The notes under the pieces were generated by a model that saw nothing but the letters and a program-made list of their open reading frames with translations, did no database searches and was not told where the DNA came from. The position numbers and the translations under genes were made by a program. A stretch of 39,937 nt of DNA from Microcaldota archaeon (lineage in GTDB: Archaea > Micrarchaeota > Micrarchaeia > Micrarchaeales > CABMGC01): positions 1 through 39,937 of the forward strand of contig JAKAUU010000021.1 of the NCBI GenBank assembly GCA_021817505.1. The letters are read 5' to 3'. Of this stretch, positions 7,976 through 15,346 are shown piece after piece (the stretch's first letter is position 1; each line of letters starts with the position of its first letter).

Positions 7976-9538
7976 ATGTCCAGAGTCAGAACTATAACTA
8001 CACCTGAAAAGCACTACGATAGTGATCCAGCTAAGGCTAAGGTCCATACTATGCTGGGTGAAATGCTTGATGCCACCCTGCTCACTTTCAGGAAACCTTC
8101 AGAGATAAAAGTATTGCATTTTGCAGGTATAGATGCGCAGGAAACAAAGGCAGTATACCTTTCAAGGGGAATACTCCCACAAAACATAACTACTTTGGAA
8201 AGAGATCCGGAGATAGCAAGAGCTATAGAGTCACAGTCTCTAGGGATAAAAATAATCAATTCAGATCTTGAAGATTATGTAAGAGAAACTGCAAGATTCG
8301 GACATAATGTTATAAGTCTTGATTTTACCGGTCCATTATCTGATTCAACCATGTCCTCAATTGGCAAGCTTCTACACTCTTCTACTGAACGTAACATCGT
8401 TTTGCATACAGCAAATCTTTTAAGAAGAAACCGAGAAGAGTTTCTAGCAGTTACCGGGATAGATGCCATAAATACCTCCCCAAGATTAATGGGAACCGGA
8501 AGTAATTATACATTCTTAGCCGATAGCCTTGAAAGAGACCAAAGCGATTTAAATAAGGATAATCTGAAGGAGCTAAGGTTAAAAAATTATCCATATCTTA
8601 TCTTGGATTCCATACTAGTGAAAGATAACGATGGAATAATGACGTTTCTAAATTTCTTAAATGCGGAATTTAATCGACAAGATGATCTCACAATTTCAAA
8701 ACTAATTAAAGGAGCGCTCAGGGAAAACGAAATTTCCAAAAAAAGCGGCGTAGATAAATTTTCAGAGCCTATCTTCCATGATATACGAAGAATACATCAC
8801 AATATGAGAAGCGCCTATGCAATAATTCATGCTCTAGGGGAACCATATGGATTGACCGGAAGAGGAACAGAACTTCTGATCGAATCTCTACAAAATGCGT
8901 GCATTAATCCGTACATGCCACAAAAAAACACTAACTATTCATATATATCAGAATCTGGATCTCCGATGAGCGGAAGCATATTCTATCTGCAAAGAAGCAA
9001 ATATCTATATGATGCCGCGTGTGATGTTGCAAGAGCATGCGGATTTCCAATCAGATTCCAAATAAATGATATTAAAGGGTTTACTGCTGCGCTTAAAGTT
9101 TATAGAAGAATCCGTGCTAACCAACACGATGCTTATTACGATGTAATTGACCACCAGGCAACTGAAATACATTTTCTAGGCAATTCTTCCAGACCTGTGT
9201 TAACTAAAAAGAGATTTCTAGAAGCATTAGAAGAGGGCCTGTCAATAGATCAAATCCAGAAAAAGTTTAGAGGCTGGGCAGCCAAACCACTTGCACAATG
9301 GAAGGCCCATCATACTATGGGCACCTATGACACGACCAGACAGGATGAACAAGAAACTATAACTGTAACAGCTGATGATAAGGATGTAGAACGAATAAGC
9401 AAGGACGAAGCACTTGAACTCCTATCTGCAGGAATTCCTCCCAAAGAGATATTTGATGCATATCCTACTTCTTTCACTACTAGGCAGCTCGGGGCTCTAA
9501 AAGCCCACATTACAATGGGTACCTATATAAGAGATTAA
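7976..9538 (+). CDS. Methyltransferase-like protein with two C-terminal AHxTMGTY repeats
   Basis: About 520 residues, not recognised as a named family. Residues ~45-135 read like a class I SAM-methyltransferase Rossmann core: KVLHFAGIDA (glycine loop), then ITTLERDPEIARAI (acidic end of strand 2), then INSDLEDYV, then NVISLDFTGPL (strand 4). A long middle region of unknown fold follows. The C-terminus holds two similar ~45-residue units (encoded near 9200-9334 and 9395-9529), each with an acidic helix, a G-L/I turn and a closing K-A-H-x-T-M-G-T-Y; these look like helix-turn-helix-type DNA-binding modules. The gene sits right after repeat A under its own TATA box. A role in DNA modification or replication of a mobile element is inference. 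A TTG at 7964 is an alternative start. Confidence 0.6.
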   Translation: MSRVRTITTPEKHYDSDPAKAKVHTMLGEMLDATLLTFRKPSEIKVLHFAGIDAQETKAVYLSRGILPQNITTLERDPEIARAIESQSLGIKIINSDLEDYVRETARFGHNVISLDFTGPLSDSTMSSIGKLLHSSTERNIVLHTANLLRRNREEFLAVTGIDAINTSPRLMGTGSNYTFLADSLERDQSDLNKDNLKELRLKNYPYLILDSILVKDNDGIMTFLNFLNAEFNRQDDLTISKLIKGALRENEISKKSGVDKFSEPIFHDIRRIHHNMRSAYAIIHALGEPYGLTGRGTELLIESLQNACINPYMPQKNTNYSYISESGSPMSGSIFYLQRSKYLYDAACDVARACGFPIRFQINDIKGFTAALKVYRRIRANQHDAYYDVIDHQATEIHFLGNSSRPVLTKKRFLEALEEGLSIDQIQKKFRGWAAKPLAQWKAHHTMGTYDTTRQDEQETITVTADDKDVERISKDEALELLSAGIPPKEIFDAYPTSFTTRQLGALKAHITMGTYIRD

Positions 9539-9568
9539 AAATAAGCACTAAATTAACTCTAATTTATG

Positions 9569-10495
9569 CTATGGATTTTTAGGCGTCCACAAAAACCAGC
9601 TGTTTTCTGTGCTATTCCTAAAACCTATTTTCTTATAGAAGCCCTGAGCATCATCCGTAGTAACGTGGACCACTTCCGCACCTAACTCATTTTCCCAAGC
9701 CAATGCCTCTTTTACAAGCTTGCTACCTATGTTCTTGCCACGTGCCTTTTTTGTGACTACTAATTCTTCTATGTATCCATATCTGGATTTTCCATAAGAG
9801 GTAAATGTAGCCAGTAAGAAGCCAACCACCTTATTGCCTTCACGGGCAACAAACGTCTTGCTCTTAAGTAATGGCGTGCCTACTTTGGCTATTCCGCCTT
9901 TTTGTCTTTTAGGGTAAAGTTCATAGTAAAGATCCGTAACGCCATAAGAATCAGATCTTTTAGCCTCTGATATAGTTATGTTTGATTCCATGTTAACATG
10001 CCTAGTTATTACTGATAATAAAACTTCTGGTTCAGAAGCACCATTTAAGATCGTAAATCCTTTCTTTTTTGCAACCGTATCAAGTTTTTTAACATACTCT
10101 AACTGCCGTATACCCGAATATGCTTTCCCATCTCTTTTCCTGAGCCGTTTATCCAGAGTCTTTATACTGACTTTAAGGTAATATATTTCATCAAACATCT
10201 CTGTTATCTCAGGTATGTTGTGTGATAACGCAAACACTACAACAGGGCGTTTTTTAATTAAAACTCTGAGTTTTTTCTCATCTATGCAAAACTTATGGGT
10301 CTTAAACCATTTTTGACTTGGCCTCACTGGAAACCTTACTTTATTTCCTTTCATATCGATCCATTTCGATAGCCCACTTACCGAATCAGTATCTATTGCA
10401 TTTACTCCTTTAGCACTAAGTTTACTTGATAAAAACGTTTTTCCAGAACCTTCTGCCCCAACTACTAATATTGCTTTGTCATGCACTACTATCAA
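9569..10495 (-). CDS. Fusion of a P-loop kinase-like domain and a GNAT acetyltransferase
   Basis: The 308-residue protein has two domains. The N-terminal half (~1-165) opens with a Walker A loop GAEGSGKT, then a DTD triplet, and resembles small-molecule or nucleoside kinase folds (AAA_33/shikimate kinase-like). The C-terminal half (~172-305) is a GNAT acetyltransferase, with motif A residues EELVVTKKARGKNIGSKLV and a typical GFYKKIGF end. The combined activity is unknown; substrates could be antibiotics, polyamines or tRNA/protein amines. The gene is convergent with the methyltransferase-like gene (30-base gap) and divergent from two further GNAT genes within the same repeat-bounded module. 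The start is ATG at 10495; a second in-frame ATG is not near. Confidence 0.75.
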   Translation of the reverse strand: MIVVHDKAILVVGAEGSGKTFLSSKLSAKGVNAIDTDSVSGLSKWIDMKGNKVRFPVRPSQKWFKTHKFCIDEKKLRVLIKKRPVVVFALSHNIPEITEMFDEIYYLKVSIKTLDKRLRKRDGKAYSGIRQLEYVKKLDTVAKKKGFTILNGASEPEVLLSVITRHVNMESNITISEAKRSDSYGVTDLYYELYPKRQKGGIAKVGTPLLKSKTFVAREGNKVVGFLLATFTSYGKSRYGYIEELVVTKKARGKNIGSKLVKEALAWENELGAEVVHVTTDDAQGFYKKIGFRNSTENSWFLWTPKNP

Positions 10496-10601
10496 ATATC
10501 AAACGTTTCATATGCTTAATAACCTTACTCAAGAGGACCTCAAGAAATTTGGCTGAGTGGCATATCTTATTAAATCTGTATTCTAAAAATTAACTGATGC
10601 T

Positions 10602-11135
10602 ATGGCGAGCACATCGAAATTCAAGATAAGGCCACTCCGGTGGAATGATTTTGATGATTATTGCAAAATTTGGCGTTCATTGCAGGAGGAATTGGACAAA
10701 GATCCAAGGCTTACGATGGGCAGGTATAAGGAAAGGGCAGACTGGGAGTTCTTAATCACAGGCTTTTCGGATCTATACAGGGAAATCAAAGCCAGAAGTG
10801 CAAAATCACTTGTCTTAGAGGCGGACGGGCATGTTGTCGGGCTGTGCTCCATAAGGCTCTCAGGATCCACGCATGCGCAACACACCGCAGACCTGACATA
10901 CTATGTAATCAAGCAGTATAGGGGGAAGGGCATGGGCACGGAATTGGTAAAAGAGAGCTTGAAAGACGTTCCTAAAAAATGCGAGATAATTACTGCAGGC
11001 ACGCACAGCAACAACAAGGCTTCAATAGCATTACTTAAGAAATTCGGCTTCAAAAGAGTTGCTTTTATGCCAGGTTTCTCCAAAAGGGGAAAGACATACT
11101 TAAACGTGGAAGAGTATTACAAGAAAGTCAAGTGA
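10602..11135 (+). CDS. GNAT-family N-acetyltransferase
   Basis: At 177 residues this is a single complete GNAT domain. Acetyl-CoA binding motif A is visible as YYVIKQYRGKGMGTELV, and the C-terminal LLKKFGFKRVAFMPGF matches the RimI-like strand-helix end. The N-terminus (FKIRPLRWNDFDDYCKI) is the usual first strand. It acetylates an unknown amine substrate. Its stop overlaps the ribosome-binding GTGAT of the next GNAT gene, so the two are translationally coupled. It could act on proteins (RimI-like) or on small toxic amines. Confidence 0.85.
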   Translation: MASTSKFKIRPLRWNDFDDYCKIWRSLQEELDKDPRLTMGRYKERADWEFLITGFSDLYREIKARSAKSLVLEADGHVVGLCSIRLSGSTHAQHTADLTYYVIKQYRGKGMGTELVKESLKDVPKKCEIITAGTHSNNKASIALLKKFGFKRVAFMPGFSKRGKTYLNVEEYYKKVK

Positions 11136-11139
11136 TAAA

Positions 11140-11667
11140 TTGTCCAAATTCAAAAATCCTCCAAATGCACACACAACGCAGAACAAAATAAGCCTTGCAA
11201 GACTTGAAGATGCCATTCCGGTAGCCAAGCTATTGCAAAGGGTTATGTACCAATGGAAAGATTACTTTACAACTGATTTTATAGGAGGACTTATTGGTAA
11301 AAATGAGGTATATCTGATCTACAGTGAAGGGCAAATGGCAGGCACCATATCGATGAGCACTGATTCTTCATGGGCAACCGATGAAAGAAAACAGGTCAAA
11401 TGGCATGACGAATCTGCAAAAGCACTGTACATATATGATCTTGCAGTTCTTCCAGAACACCAGAATAAAGGTCTTGCTTCTGAGCTCTTACACGAAGTTG
11501 AGGAAGAGACTAAGAAACGAGGGATAAAATATCTAAGAGGCGCAGCCATATCTGATAATCCTAACCTTATCGAATTTTATAAAAAGAGGAACTACACTGT
11601 GGTAGGCAAAGGAAAGGTAAACTGGTGGAAAGAAGACGTCAATTTCATAGAAAAAATCATAAAGTAA
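11140..11667 (+). CDS. GNAT-family N-acetyltransferase, second of a coupled pair
   Basis: A 175-residue GNAT domain with motif A in IYDLAVLPEHQNKGLASELL and the closing NLIEFYKKRNYTVVGKGKV. It starts at TTG 11140, preceded by GTGAT with a 3-base spacer; that GTGAT contains the stop of the upstream GNAT gene. Its own stop codon lies inside the first bases of repeat copy B, so the gene ends exactly where the repeat begins. The substrate is unknown. Together with the P-loop/GNAT fusion it makes three acetyltransferase domains in one small module. Confidence 0.85.
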   Translation: MSKFKNPPNAHTTQNKISLARLEDAIPVAKLLQRVMYQWKDYFTTDFIGGLIGKNEVYLIYSEGQMAGTISMSTDSSWATDERKQVKWHDESAKALYIYDLAVLPEHQNKGLASELLHEVEEETKKRGIKYLRGAAISDNPNLIEFYKKRNYTVVGKGKVNWWKEDVNFIEKIIK

Positions 11668-11775
11668 ACCCTTCCGAGTACATTCCGACTTCAAATAAAA
11701 ATAAACGCTGGGTACGATGGTATGTGCATTTGTCAAGCGCTTTGTTTAAGGTGAATGTGGGCGTTTGGTATAAGT
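11664..11775 (+). repeat. Accessory-region repeat, copy B
   Basis: The copy begins with GTAAACC (overlapping the GNAT stop) and a diverged version of the CCGACGTTA block. It continues through ATAAAAATAAACGC, CATTTGTCAAGCGC and GGTGAATGT. Positions 11704-11717 are identical to the 3' end of the tRNA-Ser gene (acceptor strand, discriminator and first T-stem bases). AAACGC near the left and GCGTTT near the right form a short inverted pair. Confidence 0.85.
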
Positions 11776-11792
11776 AACATGGAATATATGCG

Positions 11793-12197
11793 TTAGTCTA
11801 CAATGTTCATCCTGCTCTCTTCTTTCAGTAGCCTGTCAAAAGTAACTAATGTCAGTATGCCCTGTGTTTTGCACATTGCAATTATGCTGCAGTCTGTAAA
11901 GCTTAAACTTAACTTTTTCTGTGCCTTAAACACACGCCAAGCTTCAAGAAACAAGGACGAGTCCATGTTTAGTACAGAAACAGTATCAAGAATTTTGTTC
12001 CCAGTTTCTATAGTCTTTGCAAAGTTGCCGGTCCTGGATAGCAGTGTGGTCATTGTCTCATCAAAGATATAATCGGTGATTACTGCCGTTCCATATTTGT
12101 CGTTATCTATTTCTTTTGCTATTTTAACTGCTTTTTCATGGTATTCATCCTTTTCATTAGAGTACGCTACCAAAAAGCTGGAATCCAGGAATATCAT
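11793..12197 (-). CDS. vapC: PIN-domain toxin (VapC-like)
   Basis: A PIN-fold endoribonuclease of about 134 residues from ATG 12197. The acidic metal-binding residues are visible: IFLDSSFLVA (first Asp), DYIFDETM (Glu), SFTDCSI (Asp) and TFDRLL (Asp). VapC toxins cut tRNA or rRNA when freed from the antitoxin. The ATG at 12197 is preferred over an upstream start at 12263 because PIN domains begin right at the first strand. The antitoxin gene ends 4 bases upstream. The pair forms its own operon between repeats B and C and probably stabilises the module. Confidence 0.88.
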   Translation of the reverse strand: MIFLDSSFLVAYSNEKDEYHEKAVKIAKEIDNDKYGTAVITDYIFDETMTTLLSRTGNFAKTIETGNKILDTVSVLNMDSSLFLEAWRVFKAQKKLSLSFTDCSIIAMCKTQGILTLVTFDRLLKEESRMNIVD

Positions 12198-12201
12198 CAG
12201 A

Positions 12202-12429
12202 TTACCTATACAGCACCTTATCAATCTCAGTGCTAGAATGCTCCGTTCCTTTTCCCCAGTCAAATGTTGGAATGTCTGAAAGCTTTCCTTTAGGTTTCTC
12301 GCTGCGCGTTTTAAGCCATAGTTCTATCGCTTGGGTAAGTGCGTCGCCAATCTTTAGATCTTCTTCGGCTGCCTTTGCCTTAAGCTTTCTGAAAATGCTC
12401 TCCTGTATATTTCTTATAGTAATATTCAT
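12202..12429 (-). CDS. vapB: VapB-like antitoxin with ribbon-helix-helix N-terminus
   Basis: About 75 residues. The N-terminal MNITIRNIQESIFRKLKAKA strand followed by two helices is a ribbon-helix-helix-type DNA-binding fold. The C-terminal half is proline-rich and charged (PKGKLSDIPTFDWGKG) and would wrap the toxin. It lies directly upstream of the PIN toxin gene. The ATG at 12429 gives the usual RHH start; an ATG four codons upstream is also possible. Antitoxins of this kind repress their own promoter. Confidence 0.82.
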   Translation of the reverse strand: MNITIRNIQESIFRKLKAKAAEEDLKIGDALTQAIELWLKTRSEKPKGKLSDIPTFDWGKGTEHSSTEIDKVLYR

Positions 12430-12532
12430 ACAAATCATCAATGTATTACATGTATAACTAAATATATAAATATTGGCATTTGCCAGCTATCACTAATATA
12501 AATAGATTATGTAGACTGAACCCCGAACCTCC

Positions 12533-13600
12533 TTATGACAAAAACGCTATAATCCTATTTGAATTATTATACGTCCACACTGCAGAATTAAAGCAATTAT
12601 ATAAATTATCTGTTTTTACTTTAGCAGAATTTTTCTGCAGAAGCCAGTAAGTATAATTAAAGAAATCTATATAGTGCGATATCATCAGATTAGGTATAAA
12701 CTTTATCTCTGATGACTTGATACTTCGATATTTTCTATATGTGTCAATGAAGCATTTTGCTTTTTGGAGGTCTATCTCATAACCATCTCTTTCTTTACAA
12801 GAAAATTGTATGAAGTTTGCAATGTCTTTAATTATAGTGTCATTTAGACGACCTACATTATCAAAGTCTATAATGCCGGTCAAATTTTTTCCATTCCAGA
12901 TTAAGTTATCTGGTTTGATGTCCGTATGCAGCGGATACGTTTTTAGACCATTATAATTATCTACTTTGAGACCTTTTAGAATCTTAACTAAAACCATATC
13001 CATTCTTAAAAATTCAGCATCTTCTTTATTCTTTTTCTTCTTTTCAGAAGCCACAGATTCCATCTCTAGGGCAAAACCCAATATCGCTTTCTTGAAAAAT
13101 GGATCTGAAGTTGACTTTCTAATACCTACGGAATTTTTCCTAATAGCGAGTTCATGATACTCAGCCATCATTTTAGCTACTACTTTTAATTCTTGAAGAT
13201 TAAGGTTTTTTCTAACCTGGCCATCAATATACTTATATACCCAGAATAATTTCCCGTTATATGTGATAAACTCTGTTTTTTGTGTACTTAGAACCGGAAT
13301 TGGTATTTTATATATAAAACCTTTGGACTTTAGGTATTTTAGACACTCAAATTCAAATTCCAAAGATTTCTTATCCTTGAACCTGCTAACTTCCCTAAGT
13401 ACGAATCTGCCTTTACCATTAGTTATAATCCAGTTATTGTTCACTACACCTCCTTTCAATGCACTATATTTATAACTGACTATTCCCCAATTAGACAGCA
13501 CTCTGCCAATCTCAGATTTAGTTAACCCCATACGAAACACACGCGCTATAGGATTAGTATTTAGTTCGGGTAAATTTAAATCACATGTGTCTAAAAGCAA
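12533..13600 (-). CDS. APH/ThrB2-type small-molecule kinase
   Basis: At 355 residues this belongs to the aminoglycoside phosphotransferase/choline kinase fold. The catalytic loop is LHTDIKPDNLIW (H225, D227, N232) and the metal-binding loop is IDFDNVG (D245, D247). The N-lobe carries GGVVNNNWII and FVLREV, with a lysine/arginine pair typical of the family. Overall layout is closest to type II homoserine kinases, which would supply threonine synthase. Because it sits in the accessory region between repeats B and C, a resistance-type or cargo role is equally possible. The start may instead be ATG 13531 (MGLTKSEIGRVL), which would remove 23 non-conserved residues. Confidence 0.75.
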   Translation of the reverse strand: MLLDTCDLNLPELNTNPIARVFRMGLTKSEIGRVLSNWGIVSYKYSALKGGVVNNNWIITNGKGRFVLREVSRFKDKKSLEFEFECLKYLKSKGFIYKIPIPVLSTQKTEFITYNGKLFWVYKYIDGQVRKNLNLQELKVVAKMMAEYHELAIRKNSVGIRKSTSDPFFKKAILGFALEMESVASEKKKKNKEDAEFLRMDMVLVKILKGLKVDNYNGLKTYPLHTDIKPDNLIWNGKNLTGIIDFDNVGRLNDTIIKDIANFIQFSCKERDGYEIDLQKAKCFIDTYRKYRSIKSSEIKFIPNLMISHYIDFFNYTYWLLQKNSAKVKTDNLYNCFNSAVWTYNNSNRIIAFLS

Positions 13601-14004
13601 TAATAATTTACATACACGCTTTTAGATAAAACTCCACACGGAACTCCACCCAACTGATGTGAAGTCCTGTTATCTGGAGCATATTTACAAGAATCGAACA
13701 CGTAAACCTTCAGAGCACAGCCCGACGTTAAATAAAAATAAACGCTGGGTACGATACCATGGGCATTTGTCAAGCGCTCTGTTAAGGGTGAATGTTGGCA
13801 TTTGCTAATATTTATTGACAACGGTGCTAAAACGATCCTCGGCTTTGCTCGTTATTTGATACTATCTATTATGACTAAAACAAACTGAATTTAGTATGGC
13901 ACACAACTTGATAGTACTGTATATTAATATTTACGATTCACAAATGAACTGTGAAGGTTTGTCATACAGGTTATATCTTTAATATTTAATCCAGGAAATT
14001 ATCT
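13601..14004. other. Non-coding spacer holding repeat C
   Basis: No credible gene. It holds repeat copy C (13682-13825), a following AT-rich stretch similar to the one after repeat D, and an AT-rich promoter-like segment (GGTTATATCTTTAATATT, ~13968-13985) just before the membrane protein gene. Confidence 0.6.
13682..13825 (+). repeat. Accessory-region repeat, copy C
   Basis: Long copy of ~144 bases. It opens with TACAAGAATCGAACACGTA (13686-13704), matching the tRNA-Ser T-arm at 17 of 19 bases. AACCTTCAGAGCACAGCCCG and the shared ATAAAAATAAACGC block follow. Positions 13741-13754 are identical to the 3' end of the tRNA-Ser gene. It ends with TATTTATTGACA, shared with copy D. Confidence 0.88.
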
Positions 14005-14520
14005 ATGGTTAAAAAGAAAATAACTGAGAAAAAACAGAGTCAAACAGTACGGGTAGCTAAATATGCTGGTATATTAGTCTTGGCTCTAGTTTTAATCGCA
14101 TTATTCCTATCTATTATCCCAGGTTTAGATAACAATCCTTTAGTTTCAAATGTTTGTTCTGCTTCAAGCGGATATACGTGCAGCGGCATTACTATTAGTA
14201 ACTCTGGATTACTTAGTTTTACATTGACTCAGAACACTGGCCAAGCAGAATATAATGTTACTCTTTACCTTACTACTCAATCTAATGGATTGAACACAAC
14301 AAATCCTAATTATACTGTTTCGATTTATCTAGGGCCCAAATTACTTTCAGGGCATAGTGTTAATGTAAGTGTTCAACTCAAACCAGATATGCTTAATGGC
14401 CAAAATCAAAGTACAAACTACAGTGGCTATGCAGTTCTATCATATAGCAACACGAAAAATAACCCTCTAGATATATCTATACAAGTAGCTGGAATAATTG
14501 CATTTGCACAGTTTAAATAA
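14005..14520 (+). CDS. Membrane-anchored extracytoplasmic beta-rich protein (paralogue 1)
   Basis: 171 residues. A basic N-tail (MVKKKITEKK) precedes one membrane segment at ~20-42 (ILVLALVLIALFLSII), giving an N-in anchor. The outside domain is Ser/Thr/Asn-rich with several N-glycosylation sequons and opens with two cysteines eight residues apart (C-SASSGYT-C), likely disulphide-bonded. Its sequence is clearly homologous to the gene at 15736 (shared GxxLPxFT-like, NTGQAEYNVTLY and LKPDMLN blocks), and the promoter regions are similar too. The function is unknown. A short secreted-protein remnant follows immediately. Confidence 0.75.
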   Translation: MVKKKITEKKQSQTVRVAKYAGILVLALVLIALFLSIIPGLDNNPLVSNVCSASSGYTCSGITISNSGLLSFTLTQNTGQAEYNVTLYLTTQSNGLNTTNPNYTVSIYLGPKLLSGHSVNVSVQLKPDMLNGQNQSTNYSGYAVLSYSNTKNNPLDISIQVAGIIAFAQFK

Positions 14521-14535
14521 AAATTAGGTTTATGC

Positions 14536-14649
14536 GTGAAGACGTACTATATCATCCATTTTATGATTACGGCCTCTATACTAATCTGTATAGCATATGC
14601 TCAAATACCGGCGCCCCAACCATATTGGGCAGGGTTTACTACTTACTGA
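14536..14649 (+). pseudogene. Truncated secreted-protein remnant (signal peptide plus WAGF)
   Basis: From GTG 14536 the frame gives a 37-residue product. It has a hydrophobic signal-peptide-like start (MITASILICIAYAQ), then PAPQPYWAGFTTY and a stop. PYWAGF resembles the N-terminal N-W-A-G-Y motif of eqolisin-type (peptidase G1) secreted proteins. It occupies the same place behind paralogue 1 that a longer decayed copy occupies behind paralogue 2. Another open frame of 49 codons from ATG 14532 overlaps it and has no recognisable features. The remnant reading is an inference. Confidence 0.4.
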
Positions 14650-14770
14650 GGGATCTTTCAGGCTGCAAACCTGGGATTTAGTTCACAGGCAGGACCAAGC
14701 ACCAGATAATATTTATTAGTGCTAACTATTAAGATTTCCTATTTTATACGCTTCTTTAATATGCCTAATC

Positions 14771-15052
14771 TCACTTAACATGCTTTCTGTAAAAATTGTC
14801 CCAGCTTTCGAATTCTAAAAAGATAATCTTATTTGCATTTTTATCATAAGAATAAGACAATACAAATGAACTGCCTATGTGAACTCTTCTAAGTCCAAAG
14901 AGATTTGACCTTAACGGTTTGCCTGTTTCAGGATTCTCCAATATTTTGTCGATTTGCTTTAGTATTGCCTTGTATGTTGTCATATCCCTTTTCTTTATCT
15001 TAGCCAAGATTTTTACTAAACTTTCATCTATGCTATGCTCAGATACGGGCAG
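14771..15052 (-). CDS. RelE/ParE-type toxin, probable CTG start
   Basis: RelE-superfamily ribosome-dependent RNase-like toxin of about 93 residues. The core reads ILENPETGKPLRSNLFGLRR then VHIGSSFVLSYSY and a final FLEFESWDNFYRKH, the order seen in YafQ/RelE relatives. The first standard start is TTG 15007. However, the frame is open upstream, and the added residues (P-V-S-E-H-S-I-D-E-S-L-V-K-I-L) fit the missing first strand and helix of the fold. The only near-cognate start there is CTG at 15052. The antitoxin gene ends 24 bases upstream. Confidence 0.72.
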   Translation of the reverse strand: MPVSEHSIDESLVKILAKIKKRDMTTYKAILKQIDKILENPETGKPLRSNLFGLRRVHIGSSFVLSYSYDKNANKIIFLEFESWDNFYRKHVK

Positions 15053-15076
15053 ACAACCAACCTATAATTATCTTTT

Positions 15077-15346
15077 TCAGGCCTTGTAACCAGTAACAAT
15101 CCTGTCAAGATCCTGAATGTTCTTAAACTTGATTGTTTTGCGCTTGCCACTTGCTATGTCTTTTGCCATCTTATTAAGTCTCTTTAATGTATCTATCTTC
15201 ACTTGGCTTTCTGTAGGACGAGTGTCTTCATTCTTCAGTTCAATAAGTACCTCTTCCATCAATTCCTTGATTTTGTCTAATTTTGCATTTATGCTGTTGC
15301 TATCTTCCTGTACTTGGATTGCTTTCATAACTGCCACCAAAGACAT
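15077..15346 (-). CDS. Antitoxin partner of the RelE-like toxin
   Basis: 89 residues, mostly predicted helix with heptad-like spacing. The middle (LDKIKELMEEVLIELKNE) looks like a dimerising coiled coil and the C-terminal part is basic (SGKRKTIKFKNIQDLDRI). I recognise no named antitoxin family. The assignment rests on position: it is directly upstream of, and on the same strand as, the RelE-like toxin, with a small overlap-free gap. The start is ATG 15346, or ATG 15328 (MKAIQVQ). Confidence 0.6.
   Translation of the reverse strand: MSLVAVMKAIQVQEDSNSINAKLDKIKELMEEVLIELKNEDTRPTESQVKIDTLKRLNKMAKDIASGKRKTIKFKNIQDLDRIVTGYKA

Noticed and set aside
11533-13821. Two similar minus-strand open frames across repeats B and C (shared TNAH-IVPSVYFYL)
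   Set aside because: The shared peptide comes only from the shared repeat. The rest of each frame lies antisense to a GNAT gene or in spacer, and neither has a plausible start signal.
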